From: Zygaena filipendulae
Lineage: Eukaryota > Arthropoda > Insecta > Lepidoptera > Zygaenidae
Direction of reading: 5' to 3'
Length of the DNA stretch: 64,000 nt
Assembly: GCA_907165275.2 (NCBI GenBank)
Contig: OU015670.1
Coordinates: 4,491,501 to 4,555,500 of the forward strand
The position numbers and the translations under genes were made by a program. The number at the start of each line of letters is the position of its first letter. The stretch's first letter is position 1. This document shows positions 1-10,094 of the stretch, one piece after another. The notes beneath the pieces are model-generated. The model saw only the letters and a program-made list of their open reading frames with translations. It searched no databases and had not been told where the DNA came from.

Positions 1-69
1 TTTAAGATTTCTAAGAATAATCGGCAGACTTCATTAAACTTTTCTCGATTCCAAGGTCTACATCATCAG

Positions 70-209
70 AACGCTCCAAGGACCGTTCGGTGCCGTCTGA
101 CGAGGAATCGAGTAGCTGCGCCCAGGATGAGGAATCAAGGAAACCGGCGGACAGTTTCCTCGTGTGCGTCCACAATGTCTCGCACGAGATTCCATATGCT
201 ATACTGAAG
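70..209 (+). CDS. PLCE1: PLC epsilon, internal exon entering the RA2 domain
   Basis: This exon encodes a Ser/Asp-rich linker followed by FLVCVHNVSHEIPYAILK, the first strand of the Ras-association domain found at the C-terminus of phospholipase C epsilon. PLC epsilon hydrolyses PIP2 to IP3 and diacylglycerol, and its RA2 domain binds active Ras or Rap. The exon has an acceptor (ATCATCAG at 69) and a donor (AAG|GTATAA at 210). It ends in phase 0, which matches the next exon. The frame stays open back to 21, so an earlier acceptor near 26 is possible. The catalytic part of the gene lies to the left of the window. Confidence 0.75.
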
Positions 210-362
210 GTATAACTTCCCTTTCACTGTAGACTAAATAATAATCTTTCTTATTTTGTATGTTGACATCTTGTTTTTAAAGGGTTGTAAAAGTACAAGG
301 AAAATTAATTTCGAGACGGTTTTCGATGCATTTAGTGTTAAATAACTTTCGTTCAACATAAT

Positions 363-667
363 GGGCATGTTGACTAATTTTTATTTTTTAGTTCGTCTTG
401 TAGATTATAAAAAAATATTGGACACGTATTTTTTCTTTTTTTACGTAATCAAAAAATAACGGCGATATATTGAGTTGAAATTCCGCGTGACGTCACTATT
501 CTGACAGTTTGTATGGCGGTTTTAGCGGTTAGTGACGTCACGACCCCGTCACCCTAAACTTTAATGCGCTTTATCTCTGTATATTTTAAATACGTGTCTA
601 TTGTTTTTTTTAATTTCTAACTGACGGACTAATTAGAATTTTGATTTTCAAAAGTAGTCCACATCCC
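363..667 (+). mobile_element. CRE-bearing TIR element, copy 1 (PLCE intron)
   Basis: This is a roughly 305-bp nonautonomous element with ends GGGCATGTTGACTAA and TAGTCCACATCCC and inner inverted motifs TTAGTTCGTC and GACGGACTAA. Two perfect TGACGTCA palindromes lie at 488-495 and 533-540, 45 bp apart. It fills two thirds of the intron and ends 3 bp before the exon at 671. No coding capacity. Confidence 0.85.
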
Positions 668-670
668 CAG

Positions 671-747
671 GTTCCATTAAGCGCGACGGCCTCATACGTG
701 GTGTACCAAGCGTTGACGAAGGCTCGGTGCCATGACGACCCCAAAAG
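671..747 (+). CDS. PLCE1: PLC epsilon exon, RA2 domain core
   Basis: The 77-nt exon reads VPLSATASYVVYQALTKAR, the helix-containing core of the RA2 domain. It is followed by CHDDPK and a split Arg codon. The acceptor is CCCCAG at 670 and the donor is AAAG|GTACGT at 748. Phases fit both neighbours (in 0, out 2). The intron before it is mostly a transposable element (363-667) that ends 3 bp before the exon. Confidence 0.8.
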
Positions 748-827
748 GTACGTCGGTATTGAGTAGGTATCTATTATTATGTCACATTATAAATATAAAT
801 TTAAACGAACATTGGTTTTTTGTCCAG

Positions 828-924
828 GTTCGTCCTGGTCGAAGAACTAGAATGGGGTGGCAGAGCTGGCACTGGACCGCAGCAAAGAGCTTTAGCTGAT
901 GATGAAGTGGTTTATAATGCCCAG
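828..924 (+). CDS. PLCE1: PLC epsilon exon, RA2 domain
   Basis: The exon encodes RFVLVEELEW, a Gly/Gln-rich loop, and RALADDEVVYNAQ. In the PLC epsilon family this segment has the same order: a VLxEE strand, a variable loop, then a DDExVxxAQ-type turn. The acceptor is TGTCCAG at 827 and the donor is CAG|GTAAGG at 925, both close to consensus. It enters in phase 2 and leaves in phase 0, completing the Arg codon split with the previous exon. Confidence 0.8.
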
Positions 925-1144
925 GTAAGGGAGAAGATACACTGAGGAGTGCCTCTGGCGTTTTAGTATGTATCATAACGCATATTATGCGTTATGATTA
1001 TTAAGTGGCTTGTGTGAAAATCTCCCAAGTATTACAATAATTGTAATATATCTAACCAACCTAACTTAACCCTTTGTGCGGTTATCCCATAAGTGGAATA
1101 ATTTTGTGGAATATTGATCACTCAAGATATATGTTCGACTGCAG

Positions 1145-1271
1145 GCAAGTTGGAAGACACTGGGCAGATTCGTGCTCCAAGAGCGAGGCAGCGTAGCGCC
1201 GCTGCCGAGACACCGCGCGGCCATCGCAAAGATATCACGTGGACTCAGCATCACCAGAGGGGCTATCACCG
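1145..1271 (+). CDS. PLCE1: PLC epsilon exon, end of RA2 domain
   Basis: The exon starts ASWKTLGRFVLQER, the last strand of the RA2 domain (the family pattern is W-K-x-x-G-x-F-x-L). It continues into a basic tail containing HRAAIAKISRGLSITRG. The acceptor is ACTGCAG at 1144 and the donor is CCG|GTAAGA at 1272. It leaves in phase 1. The RA2 homology I can recognise ends here; the later exons are a tail that I recognise only by continuity of reading frame. Confidence 0.78.
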
Positions 1272-1552
1272 GTAAGAGATTGAAGGCACAATGACCATCA
1301 GAAGTGGGATTGAAGTGCGTCAGAAGTGGAATCATGCATAAATTCAGACGGATCAACGAAAATTAAGTTAAGTAAATACATATATAAGTCCTCAAGAATA
1401 CGTACATTTTTCATATGTGGGTTCTGTTAAACAGTGCTGAGTGCTCAGTCTACAGCAACAATTTAATAATGCTGCAGCGCTGATTAAAAACTAAGATTGT
1501 ATTTTTGTAGATGGCAATAACTAGTTTCCCTGCGAGCAGCTTAAGTTAGCAA

Positions 1553-1878
1553 TTGGCTACTTGACAAAAAAATTTTTTTTAGTCCGTCTTGTAGATTAGT
1601 AAAAAATATTGGACACGTATTTTTTCTTTTTTTACGTAATCAAAAAATAACAGAGATACATTGAGTTGAAATTTCGCGTGACGTCACAATTCACAACGGT
1701 TTGTATGGCGCTTATAATGAATATTGACGTCACGAGCCCCCCACCCTAAACTTTAATGCGCTTTATCTATGTTCATTTTCATTAAATTGAAAAAGCAAAA
1801 AATACGTGTCTATTATTTTTTTATTTTCTAACTGACGGACTAATTAGAATTTTGATTTTCATACCTTGGAGAATACCC
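1553..1878 (+). mobile_element. CRE-bearing TIR element, copy 2 (PLCE intron)
   Basis: This copy has the same core as copy 1 (AGTCCGTC at 1581, GACGGACTAA near 1835) and two TGACGTCA sites. Its outer ends differ: the right end is CCTTGGAGAATACCC, which matches the copy at 12962 and defines a subfamily. Confidence 0.8.
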
Positions 1879-1956
1879 AATTATTCCATTTTTACTAACA
1901 TCTTAAAACCACAAGAATAATATCACATATTTCACCAAAGACCCCTGTGCTACCAG

Positions 1957-2062
1957 GAGGCGCGACCTCCTTCCCCCTCGGAGGAAGTTTCGGGTTCGGC
2001 GACACTATCAGCGAGAACAAGCCGCCAGTGCAGACCGCTTACAGTGAACCCACACATTGCAG
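1957..2062 (+). CDS. PLCE1: PLC epsilon C-terminal linker exon
   Basis: The exon has an acceptor (CTACCAG at 1956) and a donor (CAG|GTATGC at 2063), and phases (in 1, out 2) that fit both neighbours. It encodes a Gly/Phe-rich stretch (SFPLGGSFGFGD) and then ENKPPVQTAYSEP. No domain is recognised. It is called as part of the gene because frame and splice signals are continuous and its base composition is clearly richer in GC than the introns around it. The intron before it carries a CRE-bearing MITE copy (1553-1878). Confidence 0.65.
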
Positions 2063-2117
2063 GTATGCGAAAAGTGATGCCTACATTTGAATATGAATGT
2101 GTTTAACTTTATCCATG

Positions 2118-2310
2118 ACTAATTGTTCCCTGCGGTTTCACCCGCGTTAATTTCGGAGTTCCCGCGGGAATTCCGGATTACAATATAGCCTATGTTATTC
2201 AAGGATAATGTAGCTTCCTAATGGTGAAAGGATTTTTGAAATTGGTTCAGTAGTTGTTGAATTAAATCGTAACAAACAAATGAACAAAAATCAAATCTTT
2301 TAGTATAGAC
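2118..2310 (+). repeat. CTAGCTGT-type short interspersed repeat
   Basis: The copy contains the family signature GTTTCACCCGCG, AATTTCGGAGTTCCCGCGGG and a CGTAACAAACAAATGAAC tail. It is one of about 20 copies in the window. The family looks like a LINE 3' end or a SINE; I cannot name the parent element. Confidence 0.7.
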
Positions 2311-2325
2311 AATTTAAGTAACTTA

Positions 2326-2562
2326 CCGCCGCACTCAGAGTCGACTTTAATGATTACTTAGCTAAGTATAGATTTTTAAAACAAAACTGCCGCCATCAGA
2401 CAAGTTTAATAAATTAATGTTAGTTGGCATTTAACTAATTAAGTTACATCTCATTAAATGGCAACTAACATTAATTTACTGAACGTCTCTGATTGCGGCA
2501 GTTTTGTTTTAAAAATCTATACTTAACTAAGTAATCATTAAAGTCGACTCTGAGTGCGGCCG
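2326..2562. mobile_element. 237-bp foldback element, copy A
   Basis: Near-perfect inverted arms of about 110 bp start CCGCCGCACTCAGAGTCGAC and close on a short loop near 2440. TTA flanks both sides, consistent with a Harbinger-like 3-bp target. A second copy of identical length lies at 37017-37253. It sits in the intron before the exon at 2631. Confidence 0.85.
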
Positions 2563-2630
2563 TTAATGAATAAGTATAATAAGTATATTATCCAAGTTTT
2601 TTGTTCAGTAATGGCGTTTTTTTTCAACAG

Positions 2631-2733
2631 ACGGGTGTCCACAGCACCTTTGGGCAAAGGCATAGGTCGCTCTAAGGGCCACTCCGACAAAGACATGAGG
2701 ACGTTCATGCAGAGACGGGTGGGATCGCGAGAG
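2631..2733 (+). CDS. PLCE1: PLC epsilon C-terminal basic exon before the alternative ends
   Basis: The 103-nt exon encodes a basic segment (GKGIGRSKGHSDKDMRTF, then MQRRVGSRE). The acceptor has a long T-tract (TTTTTTTTCAACAG at 2630) and the donor is strong (GAG|GTGAGC at 2734). It ends in phase 0, so it can join either the small exon at 3528 or the long exon at 4059, both of which begin in phase 0. The intron before it contains a 237-bp foldback element and a short dispersed repeat. Confidence 0.65.
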
Positions 2734-3061
2734 GTGAGCTTACAAGCAATTTATCTCATCGATATTCATCAATGCTAGCTGAGATCAATTCGCTAAGTAA
2801 AGAAACTAGAAATTGTGTACAAGACTTCCTTCTTGTAATTGAAAACGAAAGGTGAACGCAGAAGCAACAGGAGCCCTAGACAAAATCCGAGCGTTTCGTT
2901 TTCCGCTCACGTTAGCGTCTTGGCGCTCATAAGAAAAGAGCACCCACGACTCTACCTTCTACCTACCTCCTAAGGGCTGTGGCCAAGGGGTAGTACAGGC
3001 GGAGTATAGTGTGTACCTACAGGTGCGTGTGTCGTAAGAGTTCGAAATTCAAGTTGATGTC

Positions 3062-3200
3062 CAGAGCCCTTATTCACTATGACCAACAACATTCTTTGCC
3101 CATAACGCGCGTCCAAAAACACAATCCCAAACGTTCCAGGTGCCAAAATATTAGAAATAATATTCTGTACGCCATAAAACACAACAAGTTTGAAAGAATG
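3062..3200. repeat. Fragment related to the GAGCCCTTATTCACTATGA TIR element
   Basis: This stretch shares one end and the body (AGAGCCCTTATTCACTATGA, CCCATAACGCGCGTCCAA) with the complete element at 43185-43422, but the second inverted end is not seen. It lies in the intron between the exon at 2631 and the exon at 3528. Open frames here are by-products of the repeat. Confidence 0.65.
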
Positions 3201-3527
3201 TATCGCGTTCCGAATCACGCATGGTTCATTGTTTTTTTTTTACCAATCCATTTGATATGAGTGATATGACCCTAGCAGCTGTCAACCACAATTTAATTAG
3301 AGTGGTGCAGGGCATGCCCACCGTGCCCATAAGGCTGGATCCGCGCCTGGCACAACGTGTGGAGGCACGAAGTTGGCCGGACTAGTGCTTGTTACTTCTT
3401 TACGACGTATTAATTAGTCTTGCGTACCTTTCCATCTTTCCGTTGGCGTTTACATTTGTGGCCTTTGTGGGAAAATGTTTTAGTCTGAGGGGACTGCTGT
3501 TTTACTATGTCCGTAATTGAATTGCAG

Positions 3528-3647
3528 GTACACTCAGAAGGCGAGACCGGAAGCTCTCTAGGGGCGGAGGCGCTAGCAGCACAGGTGGCTCGGTTCAAGA
3601 GAGTATCTTTAAGGAAACTAAGGGCGTGGCGCTCCTGAGTGTGGCAG
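3528..3647 (+). CDS. PLCE1: PLC epsilon small alternative exon with in-frame TGA
   Basis: The exon starts after ATTGCAG (3527) and could end at the strong donor GGCAG|GTGAGA (3648), making 120 nt, a multiple of three. In phase 0 it encodes 36 residues including EALAAQVARFKRVSLRKLR, a likely basic helix, and then TGA at 3636-3638. Only three further codons separate the stop from the donor. I see no AATAAA between here and 4058, so a transcript ending translation here probably still splices to the long last exon and uses it as 3' UTR. Skipping this exon, or reading through the stop, would give the long tail. RNA data are needed to choose. Confidence 0.55.
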
Positions 3648-4058
3648 GTGAGAGATATAAACTCAACGCAAATATGTTTTAACTTGTCTTTGACTTGCTT
3701 TTCTTGGGTGAAATTTGGACGTTAGACATATTTTGTTAGGTATCTTATGATGATATCTTTTAATATGTACTTTTATATTAATTATATACTTGAAGCAGTG
3801 AACTGATCACAATACTCCTCCGTATCAAGTGATTCTAGATTATATTTTCGATGCGAGTGGACTTTGTGTGTTAAAGACATGGTTCCAATAACATGTCTGA
3901 GCGTGTATTATCCTCGTTTCCTGGACACAAGCTTATAGCGTAGGGGGAATCAAGTAGATCTGTGAGTTGTGACGTGTTATTGTTATATTATAGTACGTAA
4001 TATTATAGTTTGGTATGGGATAAAGTATATACGTATTATTTTTGCCGTTTTTTCGCAG

Positions 4059-6077
4059 GTCTTCCGCCGGTTAGGCACTCGCTTGGCCAACCAGCGCGCC
4101 ACCCTGTCATCGGAGCTTGGCTCCATCTGGGACTTCATGCGTCTGGACCGCGACCGACGCCGATCCGAACCCAGCGGGACCACATACGAACCCATACACG
4201 ACCCTCGATCCCCAGCCCGACTAGCCAGAGATCTCTTACAAGTCATCCAGGAGACTGTCTTCTCTAGAAAACTCGAAGAAACACCTAAAAGATGTCCATT
4301 AGTTAGAGAAGAATCCGATTTGACCTCTTCTGATGAAGAAGACGGGATTGAGAGAAGAATCGCTAATCTCATAGATTTCTTCTTTACTATTGTTAAAAGT
4401 CAAAAGGATGAAAGGAAAGGTAGTGGAGGCAGTTGTTTTAGAAGTGAATGTAGTCCCACAGATGTGAAAATAGGACCATACATGCCAACTAAAGTTAATA
4501 CAGAGTTAGAACAGAAAATGGAGACACTCATCGAGTTTTTAGCAACCACGGGCTGTATCGATAAAGAGGAACAGAATAGTAATAAAGAGGATAAGAAAAT
4601 TACACTAATGGAGTTTCTTTTCGGTCCTGACGATGGCAAATCGTGGCCTGAGAAACCTTTAATAGAGATAAACTCAGAACCGAACAGAGGATTGAGCTTG
4701 TCGGAATCGAATATCCATTTTAAAAATTTAACCTTTATTGATGAGACACCTGAAGAGGAAAATAATGAAACATTAGTTGAAATACTATTGAAATACATGG
4801 AGAATTACAGCAGTAAGGATAAACTGAAAGAACCAACAAAATCTATATCCGTGACACCGCCATCGTTGTCCGAAAAGTCAAAATCGGATGTAACGATAAG
4901 CCGTTTGGAGACGTACAGTGATATGAGCAAAACTAAATCAGATTCAACTCTGACGCAAACTCAAGACACTGTTATAGACAGATACGAAGATAAATCTTGG
5001 GGCAGTAGACGTATATCTGAAACAGTTGTAGATTTGAGTAATGTTAAACAAGATTTAGAGGGTATATTTGAAGAAGCTGCTACGAAAGTTCGCGAATATA
5101 ACATGAATTGTATAGATGATATTATGACAGAACAAGAAGACATGGCGAATTTCAACGCATATACTAAACCACCTTCTTTACAATATTATACAGAGTACTT
5201 ACCATACAGCGTTGAGCTATCTGACATAATGGAAGAGGATGAGCCATCTTCTAGGGGATTGGAAAGAAAATCTTCTGAGAATGAAAGGATGTCTTTCATT
5301 CGATTTTGTGCTGAAGAAGTAATGAAATACATAGAAGAGAAAATACAGAGCTATCCATTCGAGAAAGATGGTGACGATTCTTCTGAAGAATATTCAAGGG
5401 AATTTGATCTAAGTCCAAGCTTGAAACGGTCTTCGATCAGTCTAATAGACTTGAGGAACATACCGGATCTACCACCGAGTATGATTATAAAACCTCAAGT
5501 CGTTAGAGTCGATAAATCGACATCAACAACCGAAATATCGGATTCGCTATCTGATATGTCGAAGAGAATTGATTCTGCGTGCATGACAGAAGATACAACA
5601 CTCACGTCTAGTTCAGAGAGAAACGAACGAGCCATGGATAAACTGGAATCACTACATCGTTTCTTTTCTAAATCCAGATTGGAAATAATCGATGAAAGTC
5701 TAGAAGAACACGGAGATAAGAAGAGTCCAAAAGAAGCACCACCCGCTTCTGAGAGCACCAGCGATAATATCGACCAAAAAGCTGGTCAAGCTAGTTTGGA
5801 TGACGTCGACGATTTGCAAGACGACAATGACCTTGAAAAAAAGGGAGACGACTCCGGCTGGGATGAGTTCGTCGCAGAAATTGATGAAAAATGTACCACC
5901 GATAAAGAAATTGGATGTGAAACGGTTGATTTCTCAAAATCAGGGGAGAAAGCTGCTGGTTTGAACAAAACTGAACCAATTGTGATGAATGAGGAAAACG
6001 TAGATTATGAAAACACTTGTATCAAACAACACCGTGATGATTCTAAGACGGAAGACGAAAATATGACAAATAGGTAG
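4059..6077 (+). CDS. Long acidic terminal exon, likely long C-terminus of PLC epsilon
   Basis: The frame is open from 3969, but the coding exon most likely starts at 4059, just after the strong acceptor TTTGCCGTTTTTTCGCAG. It ends at TAG (6075-6077). It encodes 672 residues rich in Glu, Asp, Ser and Lys, with no signal peptide, membrane segment or known domain. The N-terminal part is basic (VFRRLGTRLANQ, then RLDRDRRR). Five short hydrophobic patches resemble one another: ANLIDFFF, ETLIEFLA, ITLMEFLF, ETLVEILL and MSFIRFCA. No convincing start codon lies at its beginning, which favours a spliced 3' exon of the PLC epsilon gene over a separate gene. An independent gene with a noncoding first exon at 3650-4050 cannot be excluded. 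The terminal 3' UTR follows directly. Confidence 0.65.
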   Translation, partial: VFRRLGTRLANQRATLSSELGSIWDFMRLDRDRRRSEPSGTTYEPIHDPRSPARLARDLLQVIQETVFSRKLEETPKRCPLVREESDLTSSDEEDGIERRIANLIDFFFTIVKSQKDERKGSGGSCFRSECSPTDVKIGPYMPTKVNTELEQKMETLIEFLATTGCIDKEEQNSNKEDKKITLMEFLFGPDDGKSWPEKPLIEINSEPNRGLSLSESNIHFKNLTFIDETPEEENNETLVEILLKYMENYSSKDKLKEPTKSISVTPPSLSEKSKSDVTISRLETYSDMSKTKSDSTLTQTQDTVIDRYEDKSWGSRRISETVVDLSNVKQDLEGIFEEAATKVREYNMNCIDDIMTEQEDMANFNAYTKPPSLQYYTEYLPYSVELSDIMEEDEPSSRGLERKSSENERMSFIRFCAEEVMKYIEEKIQSYPFEKDGDDSSEEYSREFDLSPSLKRSSISLIDLRNIPDLPPSMIIKPQVVRVDKSTSTTEISDSLSDMSKRIDSACMTEDTTLTSSSERNERAMDKLESLHRFFSKSRLEIIDESLEEHGDKKSPKEAPPASESTSDNIDQKAGQASLDDVDDLQDDNDLEKKGDDSGWDEFVAEIDEKCTTDKEIGCETVDFSKSGEKAAGLNKTEPIVMNEENVDYENTCIKQHRDDSKTEDENMTNR

Positions 6078-6600
6078 ATAATTTGATTGCTGTCCGAAAC
6101 AAAATTAAGTAGTACCTATACGAATCCTTTTGTCCATTCTCATTTATTCTTGAACAATTTTTTCATGTGACACAATCAAAAAATTCATTATTATCTACGA
6201 ACGAATGTACCTAAACTTTTATGTAATCTGCCAAAAAATCTTTTATATAATGATTTTCTTTAGTTAGCCGATTTTTACGCAAATATTTAAATACACGCAA
6301 ATTATTATTACAACATTGCTCCCACCAATATTAATTTCATAATTTCATTGATTATATATGTTTGAAAAAAAAATAGATTTTGATCAATATATTTAAATAC
6401 ATTTTATCGAAAAAAGGTAATTAATGTTTGAATAGGTAAAAGGAATGCATGTGTGTAAGGCAGCTGATTCTGAACCAACAATTTCCAGGTTTTCCGCTTT
6501 CAAAGAAATATCCTGCATATAATTTATTTATTTATTAAATAAAAATAGTAATAATTTATTTGTTTGGCTGAATAATTTATTCTTTATTATAATAAAAGAA
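6078..6600 (+). terminator. 3' UTR and poly(A) signals of the PLC epsilon gene
   Basis: AT-rich sequence follows the stop codon. AATAAA hexamers at 6538-6543 and 6591-6596 are the first good cleavage signals downstream of the long terminal exon. No other gene starts here. Confidence 0.45.
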
Positions 6601-9600
6601 AAATGTTATGTACAAATACCTACGGAGAAAATACTCCGCAAATCAAACTAGGTATATAATTTACTATAGAATTATATTATATCTGTCGGACACTCCGGTG
6701 TTCCAAGAAATATTAGTGAGATTTTGAAATATATTACTGAGTAAGTATAGAGTTAATAAATTAATTGTAATTAGTAAATATAGTAACAAAATCTTATAAA
6801 TTACCTTCATAAATTAACACATATATCCCCAATTATTATTATCTATTACATTAGTTTGTATCATACAAGCAAGCAATGTATGCGGCAGGTGTGTTACACG
6901 TTGTATATCAAAAAATAAGTAAATACATCAAAATAAGTTATAATGGGCTTTACAACAACTTATAAATTACTGGTTACCGTCGTTTATAAATAAAAAATTT
7001 AACGTTAAGTATGTGTTAAAATTAAACACTGGAATCAAAACTTGATGATCTATCAAAACAAGATGAATTCCATATTTATCCTGGAATAAACTAAGTGTAC
7101 CTATTTGTAAAATTATTAAATTATTTAGTATAATAATATACTTATACCTAATAATTGAGGTTTTGTACTAGCTATGTTATTAAAACAAAAATAATATAAA
7201 AAGTTAAAGACAGTCACAAAAAGCTTTACTTATATATATTCTTATTATAAAATGTATTTTACCTCTATTAGATATTGGTTTTTATCAGAGAATTTTCATA
7301 TATCAGAAACAAAAACTGTTGTCAGATATGAAGCGGGGGGTCCACGGGTCGGACGTCGAATTTTAATTTAAGTTTAAAAATAATTATACCTACAGGGTGT
7401 TAATTTACATTCACGGGTCGAAGCAACTCTCCTATCGTTTCAGCAAACTTATGAACAACTGGTAGTCGAATTTTAAGTTACTCTTTTCGAGAGTGTACAG
7501 GAATGATGAGAAAAAGGAAAGAAACGAATGTTCTGGGGATTAGTGGCACGTTCTATCTTATCGCATATAAATAAGGCACTTAGAGACACTGGATCGCATG
7601 TAAATAAAAATTAAAATATGTTTCTTTTTAATTAGACCTAAGATCCGTAAATTTGAAACGAATGCAAATTAACATCATTCCAGTTTATATTGATTGTTTT
7701 TTTTTTAATATTTATGGTGCCAGAATTTATTACCATTAACCTATATTCTTAATATATCAGCGGAACCAACCGGCGACAATGTTAAAAAATCTACCTACGA
7801 TAAAATATAAACAGCTGATATAAAAAAATAATAGGTAATTAAGATACCAAAAATTCCATATCCTAAAGTATACTAAAATTTTTTGACCAAATTATTAATA
7901 GGTAACGTTAATATTTGTTGTCATCAATAATAATAAGAATAGTTATACAGTGTGTAATCTACGAAAAAAAAATCTTTTCGCAGATACGAGCTTGTAAAAT
8001 CATTGCTATACATGTATACATGTTTAACTACTATATGTTATAGGTAGGTTAGTGAATATGGTCACACAAATACTTATTCACCCTTTTATTCGATCGAAAC
8101 TTTTTCTGAGTAGTAGATAACAAACTAGTAACACCTTATTTGAGTTTGGTAAATAAAACCATAATGCTACTCTACGTCAGTAGTAGTCATTTATTTATTT
8201 ATTTAAAACAAGAAAGGCTTACAGTGTTCGCCAAATCGCCTCTCTTGTTACATTGTTGTTGAGAACAAACATCTACACTATGTCATATACAATCTTAATG
8301 TTAATATTAATTTAACAAATATACTTTAATAATACTATTTTATTATATCAATATATGTTCATACTTTAATAATATTATTTTCCTTTAACACACTGTATAA
8401 ATATTATATTTATTAGATACAATATGCTTATAAATATTAGATGGAATTTATTAGTAAAATTATTATTATTAGTAAAAATTTATATCTAAACTATCAATCT
8501 CTTACGATTAAATACAATTTAGTATATTATTTAGAAATTTTAGACCCAGAAAAATTCAGGAAATTAACGCATATATTATATTCTAAGTTGCATAATGAGG
8601 TTAGATAATATTATATTAGGTAGGTAAATTATTTTCTCGAGATTACTGTCCAAAATATAGTTAATGTTTAGTTAATTTTTTGTGCAAATATTATAATTAA
8701 TTATACCTGTAATTGACTGTGGCCGCAGTTTCACGCGCTTGAGTTTCGGAATTTCCGCAGGAACTCGTAATTTTCTTTAATACAAACCTTGGCCTGCCAA
8801 TCACGAGCTAAACGAACAATATTCAAATTGGTCGAGCCATTTTTAAGTTTTTCAACCCGGCAATTGATTTTATATGATTACCTACTACCTTTTAGATTAA
8901 ACCTATATGTAAAAAGTTATACAAGATGTCTAAAAGGAAAGATTTTACCTATTTAAACTTTTTAAATTAAACATTTCTTTTGAGATACTACTTTAAATTA
9001 TTAACCACTAATACTACTTTAAATTATTAAATTTCACTTTGCATCCAAATAGTTTAATTTTTACCAGCAATTCTTGCCATAGCTGTATTTACCTATGATA
9101 AGACATAAACAATAATAGCAAATTATTACAAATTATTTATTTATAAATAAAAGAATAAACTAAATAATAAAATTATTTCAATTAAACTCGAAGAATTGTT
9201 TTTATATTAACTATATATTTTATGGAAAGAAATAAATTGAAATACAATTTTATTTTACTGTGAATATTACTTTTGGTTTCATTTCACTCCGGCGTAAAAA
9301 TACAAGATGGAAAATAAAACAAAAATTTCGAGTGTGTTATTTTATTTTATATTTTCAATGTACCTACTTACCTACCTACCTACAACCCACTTACCCCTAA
9401 GTCTACAGTTGTATTATATGAATGTATATTATATCTACATAACTTAGATCAGTAACATAGACACTCTTTCGAATTCTCCCTTTCTATCTTTGTGGACGAC
9501 CACCCAACTAGACGAAGCAAACAGAGTCCATTTGTGATTGTGACAGGAATGTCATGATAACGGCCGGACGGACGTCCCGGCAGAATGTGAAAACGGTACA

Positions 9601-9880
9601 TATTTATCTGTATTTAATTTACAAAGATACCTAAGCATACTATTATATTATCTGTGCCTAAGCTAAAAGTAGAACGCACAATGAGCTCGATTTTACTTCC
9701 TCGGGATCAGCAACGGAGCCACAACATAACGGTAAGCCTAGAGGAGATACCGGTGTAGGCTATTATCTACCAGGACCACACCACACCACACCACAGAATA
9801 TTAAGAATATAATAATAATCATAATAAATTAACTAGAAAGGACATGACGTAGGCGGAGCAGGCGCGCTAACGTTGCAAAG
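6601..9880. other. Gene-free AT-rich spacer
   Basis: No open frame, splice pair or recognisable gene is present. It holds a LINE-tail-like fragment at 8185-8290 (AGGCTTACAGTGTTCGCC), a short CTAGCTGT-family relic at 8715-8775, and a CTTACCTACCTACCTACA microsatellite at 9365-9385. Confidence 0.6.
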
Positions 9881-9884
9881 GAAG

Positions 9885-10094
9885 TTAGAGCAAATGCTCT
9901 AACTTGCCCAAAACTTCTTTTGCTGCCGTCATAAGTATATTAATACAATATTTACAAAACTGTGAATTTTGAAAACAGTGACTAAGTAAAGACATAACCT
10001 TATAGCATTTAATACATTTCTTTACGTTTAGTGCGTGATGAATAGTTTTATGTGCGAAAATCACCCGGCGACGCTGGGTTTCATCTGTTTTCAT
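9885..10094 (-). CDS. Uncertain small Cys-rich ORF
   Basis: A 69-codon frame on the minus strand has an A at -3 of its ATG and the spacing C-x2-C-x10-C-x7-C-x2-C (CIKCYK ... CKYC). Upstream, 10230-10310 is unusually GC-rich for this region and could be a promoter. I do not recognise the protein. It may be chance or part of a noncoding transcript. Confidence 0.18.
   Translation of the reverse strand: MKTDETQRRRVIFAHKTIHHALNVKKCIKCYKVMSLLSHCFQNSQFCKYCINILMTAAKEVLGKLEHLL

Noticed and set aside
1066..1356. 96-codon minus-strand frame
   Set aside because: Antisense to the exon at 1145-1271, whose splice sites and RA2 similarity are clear.
3983..4372. Open frames opposite and overlapping the long acidic exon
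   Set aside because: They are shadows of the real plus-strand coding exon; no splice logic or domain supports them.
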